NCBI GenBank assembly: GCA_045661225.1
Contig: JAZRFF010000026.1
Location: 11,404-75,403, forward strand
Length of the DNA stretch: 64,000 bases
Direction of reading: 5' to 3'
DNA from: HGM04593 sp045661225
Lineage (GTDB): Bacteria > Bacteroidota > Bacteroidia > Bacteroidales > Bacteroidaceae
Shown: positions 16,901 through 26,212 of the stretch, piece after piece
Position numbering within the stretch: the first letter of the stretch is position 1
How the letters are laid out: every line of letters starts with the position of its first letter
Position numbers and translations under genes: made by a program
The notes under the pieces: model-generated
What the model was told of the DNA's origin: nothing
Databases searched by the model: none
Seen by the model: the letters and a program-made list of their open reading frames with translations, nothing else

Positions 16901-18751
16901 ATGGATAATTATATAGTTTCGGCCAGGAAATATCGCCCCGATACCTTCGAGTCGGTTGTTGCTCAGAAATCGCTGACAACAACCCTCAAGAACGCTATAC
17001 AGAGTGGCAAACTGGCACACGCATACCTTTTCTGCGGACCTCGCGGAGTGGGCAAGACCACTTGTGCGCGCATCTTTGCAAAGACAATAAATTGCACACA
17101 CCCCACTACCGACGGCGAGCCTTGCAATCAATGCGAGTCGTGTCTCTCGTTTAACCAGCAGCGTTCATACTCGATATACGAACTTGATGCCGCGAGCAAC
17201 AACTCGGTCGAGGATATACGTTCGCTGAACGAGCAGGTAAGAATACCTCCTCAGATAGGCAAATATAAAGTATATATCATTGACGAGGTGCATATGCTCT
17301 CACAAGCAGCCTTCAATGCCTTTCTAAAGACACTTGAAGAGCCGCCCGCACACGCAATATTCATTCTTGCAACCACTGAGAAGCATAAAATTATCCCCAC
17401 TATTTTGTCAAGATGCCAGATATACGACTTCAGCCGCATCGAAGCATCGGACATTATAGCACACCTGCAAGGTATAGCCACAAAGGAGGGAATCAAGGCC
17501 GAACACGAGGCACTGCGCATAATCGCCCAAAAATCGGACGGTTGTATGCGTGACGCACTGTCGCTGTTCGACCAGATGGTGAGTTTCACGCAAGGGGAAC
17601 TGACATATTCAAAAGTCATAAGCAGTCTGAACGTGCTTGATTATGACTACTACTTCAGACTGACTGATTTTGTCCTTGAAGGCAAGGCATCACAGGCGCT
17701 GTTGCTTTTCAACGAGATTCTTGTCAACGGATTCGAGGGAAATGTATTCGTCGAAGGGTTGGCATCGCACTTCAGGGACCTGCTTGTAAACGGCGACCCC
17801 GCCACCGCCCCGCTCTTTGAAGGCAGCAATGAACTGCGTAACAGATACATAGAGCAAGCCGGCAGATGCAAGCCGAAATTCATCTTCAGCGCAATAAAAT
17901 TGTGCAACAATTGCAGTATGAACTACCGCAGCAGCCGCAACAAACGTCTGCTCGTGGAACTAACCATAATAGAACTCACGCAGTTGGGCGAAGAGGGAAG
18001 TGACGACAGTGGGGGGCGCGGCCCCAAGATACTAAAACCACTATTCAACAAGGTCGGCGGGAATAACAGTATCGCCGAGCCTCACACTACGGCGACACAA
18101 GCCACAAGCGAGCCATCGCGTCCGGCTGCGACACCGAGCACCACGAAAGCCGACAGCACAGCACCTGTCAGAGCAGAGAACAACCCAGCCCCACGCACAT
18201 CGACAGTGAAATCGGCACTCGAAGGGCGTCCGGCGGAAATGCGTATAAAGCGCACCGGACTTTTCGGCGGTTCACGTGCCTTCTCCGAGAGCACCGTAGT
18301 AGAGCCTGAAGCCCCCGTACCCACCACCGAAAAGCCCGCAGTTGCGAGTAGCACTGTTACACCCGCACAGGAGGCAAAAAAGCCACAAGCAATCACTGCC
18401 GAGGAGTTCACGCAAGCCTGGACCTCATTCGCACTCCGCTTGCCCGATAACGAAAGAGCGCTTGCCGACAGAATGAAGATAATGACACCCGCTCCGGCAG
18501 GAGAAACAACCTTCTCAATTTCTGTAGACAACCAGTTGGCTGCCGAACTATTCGAAAAAGAGGCATTGCGCATCTGCACGGGAATGAAAGAGTATCTCAA
18601 CGGCACACAGCCCAAGATGAGAGTAATAATCAACAAGATTGTGGTGGAAAGACACATCAGCGACAAGACGAAACAGTATGAAATACTCAAAGAAAAGAAT
18701 CCTTTGATTGAGAAATTAAGAAAGGAACTTAATCTGGAACTGGCAAGATAG
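16901..18751 (+). CDS. dnaX: DNA polymerase III subunit gamma/tau
   Basis: 616 residues. The clamp-loader ATPase has Walker A CGPRGVGKTTCARIF, a zinc-binding Cys cluster (CTHP...CNQCESC), Walker B VYIIDEVHML and sensor 1 LATTEKHKIIPTILSRC. A low-complexity Pro/Thr/Ala linker (about 390-490) precedes a C-terminal tau-like domain. It loads beta clamps and joins replicase subunits. A strong terminator directly follows, ending this transcript before the dnaA region. Confidence 0.95.
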   Translation: MDNYIVSARKYRPDTFESVVAQKSLTTTLKNAIQSGKLAHAYLFCGPRGVGKTTCARIFAKTINCTHPTTDGEPCNQCESCLSFNQQRSYSIYELDAASNNSVEDIRSLNEQVRIPPQIGKYKVYIIDEVHMLSQAAFNAFLKTLEEPPAHAIFILATTEKHKIIPTILSRCQIYDFSRIEASDIIAHLQGIATKEGIKAEHEALRIIAQKSDGCMRDALSLFDQMVSFTQGELTYSKVISSLNVLDYDYYFRLTDFVLEGKASQALLLFNEILVNGFEGNVFVEGLASHFRDLLVNGDPATAPLFEGSNELRNRYIEQAGRCKPKFIFSAIKLCNNCSMNYRSSRNKRLLVELTIIELTQLGEEGSDDSGGRGPKILKPLFNKVGGNNSIAEPHTTATQATSEPSRPAATPSTTKADSTAPVRAENNPAPRTSTVKSALEGRPAEMRIKRTGLFGGSRAFSESTVVEPEAPVPTTEKPAVASSTVTPAQEAKKPQAITAEEFTQAWTSFALRLPDNERALADRMKIMTPAPAGETTFSISVDNQLAAELFEKEALRICTGMKEYLNGTQPKMRVIINKIVVERHISDKTKQYEILKEKNPLIEKLRKELNLELAR

Positions 18752-18777
18752 AGAAACACCATTCTCTATCTTTTTTT
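18746..18777 (+). terminator. dnaX terminator
   Basis: AGATAGAGAA pairs with TTCTCTATCT across a 5-6 base loop, followed by seven T. The left arm overlaps the last codons of dnaX. Confidence 0.9.
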
Positions 18778-19442
18778 ATTTTAATGAGACCTGCAATTCC
18801 GTCAGACAGCAACTCGCAATGCCGATGAATAACTATCCCGTGCAAACGCCAACCGCAGACACACTCAAACAAGAACCTTGGTGACTGAAAAAGCCGTTTA
18901 ATACACAAGAAGACCCGAACCCTCCCGGTCGTGAGAGACAGTCGGGAGGCATAATTAAAGCTATTATTCTCAAAAAAACAAGTTTAATTGACACATTTTT
19001 TTGCTTGCAATTTACCTTTGAATCATTTTTTAAATTTCAAAATTTTTGGCATTAAATAGAATAATTCCAAATAGCAACCATACACGATGGTTACCCATAA
19101 TAGTAAGTCTGCAAACGCCTCCAAAAGGATTTATTGGGGATTCAAGCACATAAGCACATTCTTTTTTTTATCGTTATTCTAAGTTAATACACTGATAATC
19201 AATGTTTAAAAAAAATAACATAAAACGACAACCTGTCCACAATCGTCTTTTTTAAACGCCTGATATACAATACATTATTTTATCGTTATTTTCGGGTAAC
19301 TTTTTCAGACTTGCATTTTCATTTTTATTTGGAGATATTTGCAATAGAAATGGTACGGGAAAGAGGCCTTATAAAAACGAGCCTCTTTTTATTTGCCAAA
19401 AAAATACGCGACATTAACGCGAAAAACGCAAAAAACTGTAAA
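18778..19442. other. dnaA upstream region: possible long leader or ncRNA, possible origin part
   Basis: No coding frame is credible. Visible in order: a promoter-like pair TTG (18988-18990), 22 bases, TACCTTTG (19013-19020); a hairpin AACCAT-ACACG-ATGGTT (19076-19092); a second hairpin near 19120-19138 (CTCCAA/TTGGGG); a T-run at about 19160; the phrase TTTATCGTTATT twice (near 19158 and 19280); and TGTCCACAA (19234-19242), close to a DnaA box. It is very AT-rich. It could hold a structured leader or small RNA, or part of oriC; no known RNA family (tmRNA, RNase P, SRP) was recognised. Confidence 0.4.
19360..19394 (+). terminator. Hairpin with T-run in the dnaA leader (terminator or attenuator)
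   Basis: AAAGAGGC at 19360-19367 pairs with GCCTCTTT at 19381-19388, followed by further T. It sits about 50 bases before the dnaA start, with no gene ending ahead of it. It would therefore either end a non-coding transcript or attenuate dnaA. Confidence 0.6.
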
Positions 19443-20834
19443 ATGAACTCAACTCTTAAAACAAAGTGGAATAAATGCCTGGAGTTTATCCGTGACAACG
19501 TTGAAGAAAAAATCTTCAACACTTGGTTTGCGGATATAACTGCGCTCAAGCACGAAGGCAACACTCTTACCATTCAGGTAAAGAGTAACTTTGTCTATGA
19601 GTTCATAGAGGCCAATTACCTTGAATTACTGAGTCAGACACTCACCAAGTTCATAGGCAAAGGCACACAGCTTATGTACAGCGTGCTGGCGGTCAAAGAA
19701 GACGACGTAACCATTGAAGTGGGTACAGACCCTGCAAATAAAAAGAACACCGGTTCGGGCAACAGTGGCAATGCATCGCCAAAAGCTATGCAAGAGGCTG
19801 TTCAGGAACTTGATTCTATGCTCATAAACCGATATAGGTTCGATAATTTCATCGAGGGTATAAGCAACCGTTTGTCGCGTTCGGTAGCCATAAGCGTTGC
19901 CGACAAACCGGGCAGAGCATTCAACCCGCTTTTCATTCACGGTTCATCGGGAGTGGGCAAGACACACCTTATCAACGCTATCGGTGTCAAAATTAAAGAG
20001 TTACACCCCGAATTGCGCGTTCTTTACGTGTCGGCACACCTGTTCCAGGTGCAATATACCGATTCTATTCTGCAAAAGAACTTCAACGATTTTATGAGGT
20101 TCTATCAGAGCATCGACGTACTTATTATTGACGACATACAGGAATTTGCAGGTCTACAGAAAACGCAGAATGCATTTTTCCACATATTCAACCACCTTCA
20201 TTTGAACGGAAAGCAACTCATAATGACGTCCGATCGTTCGCCTATGCAGTTGCAGGGTATGGAAGAACGCCTTATCACACGTTTCAAGTGGGGTATGACT
20301 GCCGAGATTGAAAAGCCCGACCTGGAATTGAGAAAAAACATTCTTCGCAACAAGATACACAAAGACGGTCTTAAGTTCCCCGAAGAGGTTATCTCATACA
20401 TAGCCGAGCACGTAAATGCAAGCATTCGCGACCTTGAAGGAATTGTCGTTTCAATAATGGCTCATTCAACAATAAACAATGCCGATATCGACATAAACCT
20501 TGCCCGCAAGATTGTTGGAGACTTTTCGAACTACGAAAAGAAGAGCATAACCATTGACGATATAATTAACAAAGTATCGGAATACTATGGTATTGAGCCC
20601 GAGGATATCAACACACGCTCACGTAAACGCGAGGTGGTGCTTGTACGCCAGGTGTCAATGTTCCTTGCAAAAAAATACCTCGACCTTTCAACAGCAAAGA
20701 TAGGTCAGTACATAGGCAATCGCGACCACGCGACAGTTTTGCACGCTTGCAAGACTATTACCAACCTTTCCGAAACCGACAAACAGTTCCGCAATGAGCT
20801 GAACGAGATAGACCTCTCGCTACAAAGCGCATAA
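19443..20834 (+). CDS. dnaA: Chromosomal replication initiator DnaA
   Basis: 463 residues from ATG 19443 (NSTLKTKWNKCLEFIRDNV is the normal N-terminus; the upstream open frame covers the leader hairpin). Domain I lies at 1-80. The AAA+ domain carries Walker A GSSGVGKTHLINAIG and Walker B DVLIIDDIQEFAG. Domain IV, at the C-terminus, carries the DnaA-box recognition helix region GNRDHATVLHACKTI. It opens the replication origin. Flanking AT-rich non-coding stretches on both sides are candidate oriC. Confidence 0.97.
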   Translation: MNSTLKTKWNKCLEFIRDNVEEKIFNTWFADITALKHEGNTLTIQVKSNFVYEFIEANYLELLSQTLTKFIGKGTQLMYSVLAVKEDDVTIEVGTDPANKKNTGSGNSGNASPKAMQEAVQELDSMLINRYRFDNFIEGISNRLSRSVAISVADKPGRAFNPLFIHGSSGVGKTHLINAIGVKIKELHPELRVLYVSAHLFQVQYTDSILQKNFNDFMRFYQSIDVLIIDDIQEFAGLQKTQNAFFHIFNHLHLNGKQLIMTSDRSPMQLQGMEERLITRFKWGMTAEIEKPDLELRKNILRNKIHKDGLKFPEEVISYIAEHVNASIRDLEGIVVSIMAHSTINNADIDINLARKIVGDFSNYEKKSITIDDIINKVSEYYGIEPEDINTRSRKREVVLVRQVSMFLAKKYLDLSTAKIGQYIGNRDHATVLHACKTITNLSETDKQFRNELNEIDLSLQSA

Positions 20835-20857
20835 GAGAGTACTACATATTCCGAAAC

Positions 20858-20889
20858 AAAGGCGAGCGTCAAACAACGCTCGCCTTTTT
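20858..20889 (+). terminator. dnaA terminator
   Basis: A perfect 12-bp stem (AAAGGCGAGCGT / ACGCTCGCCTTT) with a 6-base loop, followed by T residues. Confidence 0.92.
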
Positions 20890-21203
20890 ATTCATTCACA
20901 CTGACACTTTTTACAAAAAAAGCATCTTAAAAAGCGAACAAACGTAAACATCGCCGACAGTTCCGTTTGCAGCAATCGCAACCAACAATTCCGCAATATT
21001 TTCAATTTGGAAAACTTTTCCACTTTATCAAAAACTCACAACATTGATTTTCAATTATTTACAAAAATTTCTGGAAAACTTTTCAAAAATCTCATAACTC
21101 ATAATAGATTTATTTGGTAAATAAAAAATTGATTTATACATTTGTGGAACAATAAAAGAGAAACGCAACTGCAATATTCAAAACTAACAAAAAAACAATA
21201 AAA
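20890..21203. other. AT-rich region between dnaA and nrdJ with repeated palindrome
   Basis: Apart from the nrdJ promoter, this stretch has the perfect palindrome TGGAAAA-C-TTTTCCA at 21008-21022 and a near copy (TGGAAAACTTTTC) at 21072-21084, 64 bases apart, in a strongly AT-rich setting. It may be regulator sites for nrdJ or part of the origin. No cobalamin riboswitch was recognised. Confidence 0.5.
21113..21144 (+). promoter_or_regulatory. nrdJ promoter
   Basis: TTTG (21113-21116), 20 bases, TACATTTG (21137-21144), a textbook Bacteroidota promoter about 60 bases before the GTG start. The second palindrome copy lies about 30 bases upstream of the -33 box. Confidence 0.75.
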
Positions 21204-23735
21204 GTGGAAAAGAAAGTATACTCTTATGACGATGCGTTCAAGGCGGCACTCGACTATTTCAACGGCGATGAACTTGCTGCCCGTGTGTGGGTCAACAAAT
21301 ATGCAGTAAAAGACTCCTTCGGCAGGATTTACGAAAAATCGCCCGAGGAGATGCACTGGCGCATTGCAAATGAAATTGCACGCATTGAAGCTCAATACAA
21401 AAACCCGATGAGTGCTCAAGAGATATTCAATCTGCTGGACCACTTTAAATACATAGTGCCATCGGGAAGCCCGATGACCGGTATCGGCAATGATTTTCAA
21501 ATTGCGTCGCTATCGAACTGTTTTGTTATCGGTATGGAGGGTAAAGCCGATTCATACGGCGCAATTATCCGCATCGACGAGGAGCAGGTGCAGTTAATGA
21601 AGCGTCGCGGAGGCGTCGGCCACGACCTCTCACACATTCGTCCCAAAGGCTCTCCCGTAAAAAACTCAGCGCTGACATCGACAGGACTTGTTCCGTTTAT
21701 GGAACGCTATTCAAACTCGACACGAGAAGTAGCACAGGACGGCCGTCGCGGTGCGCTAATGCTCAGCGTATCGGTCAAGCACCCCGATGCCGAAGCATTC
21801 ATCGATGCAAAAATGACCGAAGGCAAGGTTACAGGCGCCAACGTATCGGTCAAGATAGACGATGAGTTTATGGAAGCCGTTACTGAGCAGAAGGCATACA
21901 CACAACAGTACCCCATAAATGCCGAATCGCCAATATACTCGAAAGAGATAAACGCCAACCAGTTGTGGAACAAGATTATCCACAACGCGTGGAAGTCAGC
22001 CGAACCGGGCGTGTTATTCTGGGACACTATTCAAAAGGAATCAATCCCCGACTGCTACGCCGACCTCGGGTTCGAGACTGTTTCAACCAACCCCTGTGGC
22101 GAAATTCCTTTGTGCCCATACGATTCTTGCCGACTGATAGCCATAAACCTATATTCATACGTTGTAAACCCATTTACCGACAAGGCGTACTTTAACTTTG
22201 ACCTGTTCAAGGAACACGCAATAAAGACACAGCGCATTATGGACGACATAATAGACCTTGAACTCGAGAAAATAAAAGCAATCCAGGAGAAGATCGAGAG
22301 CGACCCTGAAAGCGAAGAGGTAAAAGGCGCCGAGAAAAAGCTGTGGGAGAAAATCGCACGCAAGAGCAGTCTGGGACGCCGCACAGGAGTGGGTATAACA
22401 GCCGAAGGCGATATGCTTGCAGCAATGGGGCTACGTTACGGCAGCAAAGAGGCTGTAGAATTCTCGGAGAAGGTGCATAAGACTCTGGCACTGGCCGCAT
22501 ACGGTTCATCGGTGACCCTTGCCGAGGAGCGCGGAGCATTCGAGATATTCGATTATAAACGTGAAGAGAACAACCCCTTCATCAATCGTTTACGCGAGGC
22601 CGACCCTGAGCTATATGAAAATATGAAGAAATACGGCCGTCGCAACATCGCCTGCCTCACTATTGCCCCAACAGGCACAGTCAGCATTATGACACAAACG
22701 ACATCGGGTATAGAGCCTGTGTTTATGCCCGTATACAAGCGTCGTCGCAAGGTAAACCCCAACGACCCCGCAATACACGTCGACTTTACCGATGAAAACG
22801 GCGACTCGTTCGAGGAGTACGTTGTCTACCATCACAAATTCATTGAATGGATGAAAGTAAACGGTATCGACACCACAAAGCGCTACACTCAAGCCGAGAT
22901 TGACGCATTGGTAGCACGTTCGCCATATGCAAAGGCAACATCGAACGACATCGATTGGGTTGCAAAGGTCGAAATGCAGGGCCGTATACAAAAATGGGTT
23001 GACCACTCGATAAGCGTCACCATCAACCTGCCCAACAATGTCGACGAAAAATTGGTAAACGACCTCTATATTACAGCCTGGAAGTGCGGTTGCAAGGGTT
23101 GTACAGTCTATCGCGACGGGTCACGCGCAGGAGTGCTTGTATCAACCGAGACCAAAAAAGAGAAGAAAAGCGCCGACACCACAAAGCCCGCAATTACCGA
23201 GGTTCGTCCAATAACGCTGAAAGCCGATGTTGTACGTTTCCAGAACAACAAGGAAAAGTGGGTTGCCTTCATCGGCTTGCTCGACGGCGAGCCATACGAA
23301 ATTTTCACAGGCCAGCAAGATGACGAGGACGGAATACCTTTGCCCAAGAATGTGACACAAGGTGTAATAATCAAACACACAAACGAGGACGGCAGCAAGA
23401 GATACGACTTCCAGTTCGAGAACAAGATAGGTTATAAGACCACCATCGAAGGTCTCTCGGAGCGTTTCAACCCGGAGTTTTGGAACTACGCCAAACTCAT
23501 CTCGGGCGTACTACGCTACAAGATGCCTATCGAGCAGGTAATAAAACTAATTTCGTCGCTCGAGCTTGAATCGGACAACATCAACACTTGGAAGAACGGT
23601 GTCGAGCGTGCCCTCAAGCGATACATAAAAGACGGCACATCGACAGCCGAGAAATGCCCCAACTGCAAGCAGCAACTTATATTCGAGGAGGGTTGCCTAC
23701 ACTGCCCCGGTTGCGGATACTCGAAATGCGGATAA
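21204..23735 (+). CDS. nrdJ: Adenosylcobalamin-dependent ribonucleoside reductase (class II)
   Basis: 843 residues from a GTG start. Class II features: RRGGVGHDLSHIRPKGSPV, the substrate-loop region NPCGEIPLCPYDSC, APTGTVSIMTQTTSGIEP, and a Cys-rich end (CPNCKQQ...CLHCPGCGYSKCG) that serves as the redox tail or zinc site. It makes deoxyribonucleotides using a cobalamin-derived thiyl radical and works with or without oxygen. It and methylmalonyl-CoA mutase make this cell dependent on corrinoid supply. Confidence 0.95.
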   Translation: MEKKVYSYDDAFKAALDYFNGDELAARVWVNKYAVKDSFGRIYEKSPEEMHWRIANEIARIEAQYKNPMSAQEIFNLLDHFKYIVPSGSPMTGIGNDFQIASLSNCFVIGMEGKADSYGAIIRIDEEQVQLMKRRGGVGHDLSHIRPKGSPVKNSALTSTGLVPFMERYSNSTREVAQDGRRGALMLSVSVKHPDAEAFIDAKMTEGKVTGANVSVKIDDEFMEAVTEQKAYTQQYPINAESPIYSKEINANQLWNKIIHNAWKSAEPGVLFWDTIQKESIPDCYADLGFETVSTNPCGEIPLCPYDSCRLIAINLYSYVVNPFTDKAYFNFDLFKEHAIKTQRIMDDIIDLELEKIKAIQEKIESDPESEEVKGAEKKLWEKIARKSSLGRRTGVGITAEGDMLAAMGLRYGSKEAVEFSEKVHKTLALAAYGSSVTLAEERGAFEIFDYKREENNPFINRLREADPELYENMKKYGRRNIACLTIAPTGTVSIMTQTTSGIEPVFMPVYKRRRKVNPNDPAIHVDFTDENGDSFEEYVVYHHKFIEWMKVNGIDTTKRYTQAEIDALVARSPYAKATSNDIDWVAKVEMQGRIQKWVDHSISVTINLPNNVDEKLVNDLYITAWKCGCKGCTVYRDGSRAGVLVSTETKKEKKSADTTKPAITEVRPITLKADVVRFQNNKEKWVAFIGLLDGEPYEIFTGQQDDEDGIPLPKNVTQGVIIKHTNEDGSKRYDFQFENKIGYKTTIEGLSERFNPEFWNYAKLISGVLRYKMPIEQVIKLISSLELESDNINTWKNGVERALKRYIKDGTSTAEKCPNCKQQLIFEEGCLHCPGCGYSKCG

Positions 23736-23771
23736 AGGCTTCTTTATCACACACTATATATAATTTACCCC

Positions 23772-23801
23772 GTTGAGCCTGCCTGCAAAGGCCGGCTCAA
23801 C
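23772..23801 (+). terminator. Hairpin between nrdJ and folB
   Basis: GTTGAGCC...GGCTCAAC (8 bp) with an inner GCC/GGC extension. There is no T-run, so it may be a terminator remnant, an mRNA-end stabiliser or a folB leader structure. Confidence 0.45.
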
Positions 23802-23816
23802 ATTTACGCACAAAGA

Positions 23817-24185
23817 ATGGAAATAAAAGACTACACAGTAGAACTAAAGGAGATTCATCTGTATGCTCATCACGGAGTGATGGAGCAGGAACGCACCGTC
23901 GGAGCCTGGTTTACAATAGACCTCACGCTCACCGTCGGCAACCACACACCGCTACTGAGCGATTGCATAGAAGATGCTATAAACTACGCCGATGTATATG
24001 AATGCGTATGCAAAGAGATGTACACCCCTTCACAACTGTTAGAAAATGTATGTCACAGAATCAGCGCAGCGCTATACGATAATTTTCCTGCAATTGAGAA
24101 CATTTGCATAACACTCAGAAAGGACACTCCACCAATGGGTGGCGACAGATTGAGTGCTGCAGTCACAGTCAGAAGCGAGAGATAA
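23817..24185 (+). CDS. folB: Dihydroneopterin aldolase
   Basis: 122 residues, the full family length. LKEIHLYAHHGVMEQER, NYADVYECV, LLENVCHRI and TLRKDTPPMGG match FolB, including the Lys and Glu used in retro-aldol cleavage of dihydroneopterin in folate synthesis. It meets the convergent rnc gene with no gap between the two stop codons. Confidence 0.92.
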   Translation: MEIKDYTVELKEIHLYAHHGVMEQERTVGAWFTIDLTLTVGNHTPLLSDCIEDAINYADVYECVCKEMYTPSQLLENVCHRISAALYDNFPAIENICITLRKDTPPMGGDRLSAAVTVRSER

Positions 24186-24947
24186 TTATTTTATTCCAAG
24201 GGCCGCAACAGCCTGACGAGCGGCTTTTTGCTGGCTCTCGCGCTTCGAGAATCCCTCGCCGTCACCGTACCTCTCGCCGTCAACATACACCTCGCTCACA
24301 AAGAACGCGCCATCTTTACGCATCTCCTCGTGCACAACCCTGAATTCAACCTCCTTACGCTGTTTTTGTCCCCATTCAATAAGCCGGCTTTTATAGTTCT
24401 TGTCCGACTTTACAATCTGCTCAATATCATTAAGACGTGAAAATACCCTGTCGAGCAAAAAACGTCGGCACTGTTTATAGCCACGGTCAAGATAAATAGC
24501 CCCGATAAGCGCCTCGAGAGCGTTACCATAGACACAATTGTGGTGCTGCTGCGTAAGACCGCAGGAATTTACAAACTTATCGATACCTATCTCCAGGGCA
24601 AGCGCATTAAGCCTTTCGCGACACACAAGGTTACTGCGCGACTTTGTGAGAAAGCCCTCACGCTCCTTCTTGTAGTTAGAATAGAGAAAATCGGCTGTTA
24701 CAGAGCTGAGTACGGCATCGCCCAAAAATTCAAGACGCTCGTTACTGCCGAGCTTATGCCCGCCCGACGCCGAAGAGCTATGGGTCATAGCCATCTTATA
24801 GAGGCTTATGTTACGAGGCACAAAGCCCAATATTGAATATAACAAAAGATAAGACTCCCTATCCTTATGAGATAGGAGTCTTATCTTGTCTATTACTTTT
24901 ATAAAAAACCTGTTAGTCTTCAACTTTCTTAAAAGCAATACTTGCAT
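24186..24947 (-). CDS. rnc: Ribonuclease III
   Basis: About 253 residues. The RNase III signature is NERLEFLGDAVLSSVTADFL and the second acidic cluster is NALEALIGAIYLDRGY. A dsRNA-binding domain (about 175-250) ends RESQQKAARQAVAALG. The start is uncertain: ATG at 24947 (used here) lies inside the end of fabF and overlaps it by 35 bases; a TTG at 24923 is the main alternative. A 17-bp inverted repeat lies in its first codons (see separate entry). Order fabF then rnc on the same strand indicates translational coupling with fatty-acid synthesis genes. Confidence 0.92.
   Translation of the reverse strand: MQVLLLRKLKTNRFFIKVIDKIRLLSHKDRESYLLLYSILGFVPRNISLYKMAMTHSSSASGGHKLGSNERLEFLGDAVLSSVTADFLYSNYKKEREGFLTKSRSNLVCRERLNALALEIGIDKFVNSCGLTQQHHNCVYGNALEALIGAIYLDRGYKQCRRFLLDRVFSRLNDIEQIVKSDKNYKSRLIEWGQKQRKEVEFRVVHEEMRKDGAFFVSEVYVDGERYGDGEGFSKRESQQKAARQAVAALGIK
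24846..24887 (-). promoter_or_regulatory. Long hairpin inside the 5' coding part of rnc
   Basis: AAGATAAGACTCC(C)TATC and GATAGGAGTCTTATCTT form 17 pairs with one bulged base around a 7-base loop. On the minus strand this is in the rnc message, 20-34 codons after the proposed start, and is followed by TTTG. It may be a fabF terminator buried in rnc, or an RNase III target for feedback control. Confidence 0.6.
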
Positions 24948-26175
24948 TATGTCCTCCAAAGCCGAAGGTGTTCGACAAAGCCACATTCACCTTGCGCTCC
25001 TGCGCCTTATTGAAGGTAAAGTTCAAATTATAATCAATCTCCGGGTCTTCGTCTCCCTCTTCGTGGTTGATAGTAGGAGGTACAATGTCGTTCTTCACAG
25101 CCAGCACGGTGAGCAAAGCCTCTATAGCTCCGGCTCCACCAAGCAGGTGTCCGGTCATTGACTTTGTTGAACTTATGTTAAGTTCATAAGCGTGCTCGCC
25201 GAAGAGGTTTTTTATAGCCTTTACCTCGGCAATATCGCCGGCATAAGTCGATGTTCCGTGCACATTTATATAATCCACGCTCTCAATTGGCAGACCGGCC
25301 TCATCAAGAGCCGCCTTCATCACACGATAAGCGCCCTCTCCCTCGGGGTGAGGTGCCGTAATGTGATAAGCATCGGCAGTAAGTCCGGTACCAATAATCT
25401 CGGCATATATTTTTGCCCCGCGTGCCACTGCGTGCTCATACTCTTCGAGAATAAGTGTCGCAGCTCCCTCGCCCATAACAAAGCCGTCGCGGCTCTTGCT
25501 GAATGGACGCGAAGCCCCTTGAGGGTCATCGTTACGAACCGACAGCGCGTGCATAGCATTAAAGCCACCCACACCAATTTGGCATATTGCAGCTTCGGCA
25601 CCACCCGCCACAATCACATCGGCTCTGTTCAGACGTATTTGGTCATAAGCATCGATTATAGCATTCGACGACGATGCACACGCCGATGTTGTAACATAGT
25701 TAGGACCCTTCAATCCATATCTGATAGATATGATGCCCGACGTCATATCGGAAACCATTCTTGTAATCATAAACGGAGAGAAACGAGGTCCATTCTCCTG
25801 ACTGACAGCGTAAGCACGCATTTCGTCCTCAAGAGAACAAATTCCTCCAATTCCTTCGCCATAGATTACTCCAATGCGATTGCAGTCGAGTTTCTCAAAA
25901 TCAAGAGCACTGTCTTTTATTGCCTCTACGGCCGACGCCACTCCATAGTGGGTATCAATGTCGACCTTACGCAGTTCACGACGATCCATTCCCACCGTTG
26001 GGTCGAAATTCTTAACCTCGCACGCAAACTGAGTCTTAAAGAGATAACTGTCAAAACGAGTAATAGGTCCTGCGCCACTCACGCCATTAACCGCATTTTC
26101 CCACGTTGTGGGAACATCGTTACCCAATGGCGAAATAGCACCAAGACCTGTTACAACAACTCTTCTTTTTTTCAT
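24913..26175 (-). CDS. fabF: 3-oxoacyl-[ACP] synthase II
   Basis: 420 residues. Catalytic Cys in VTTSACASSSNAIID, first His in INVHGTSTYAGD, second His in NTFGFGGHNASIAF, Lys in STKSMTGHLLGGAGA. It condenses malonyl-ACP with acyl-ACP in fatty-acid elongation. It lies 37 bases downstream of acpP on the same strand and runs into rnc. Confidence 0.96.
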   Translation of the reverse strand: MKKRRVVVTGLGAISPLGNDVPTTWENAVNGVSGAGPITRFDSYLFKTQFACEVKNFDPTVGMDRRELRKVDIDTHYGVASAVEAIKDSALDFEKLDCNRIGVIYGEGIGGICSLEDEMRAYAVSQENGPRFSPFMITRMVSDMTSGIISIRYGLKGPNYVTTSACASSSNAIIDAYDQIRLNRADVIVAGGAEAAICQIGVGGFNAMHALSVRNDDPQGASRPFSKSRDGFVMGEGAATLILEEYEHAVARGAKIYAEIIGTGLTADAYHITAPHPEGEGAYRVMKAALDEAGLPIESVDYINVHGTSTYAGDIAEVKAIKNLFGEHAYELNISSTKSMTGHLLGGAGAIEALLTVLAVKNDIVPPTINHEEGDEDPEIDYNLNFTFNKAQERKVNVALSNTFGFGGHNASIAFKKVED

Positions 26176-26212
26176 ACAGAATTGTTAGGTATGTGTAGAA
26201 AGAGGGCGGAAT

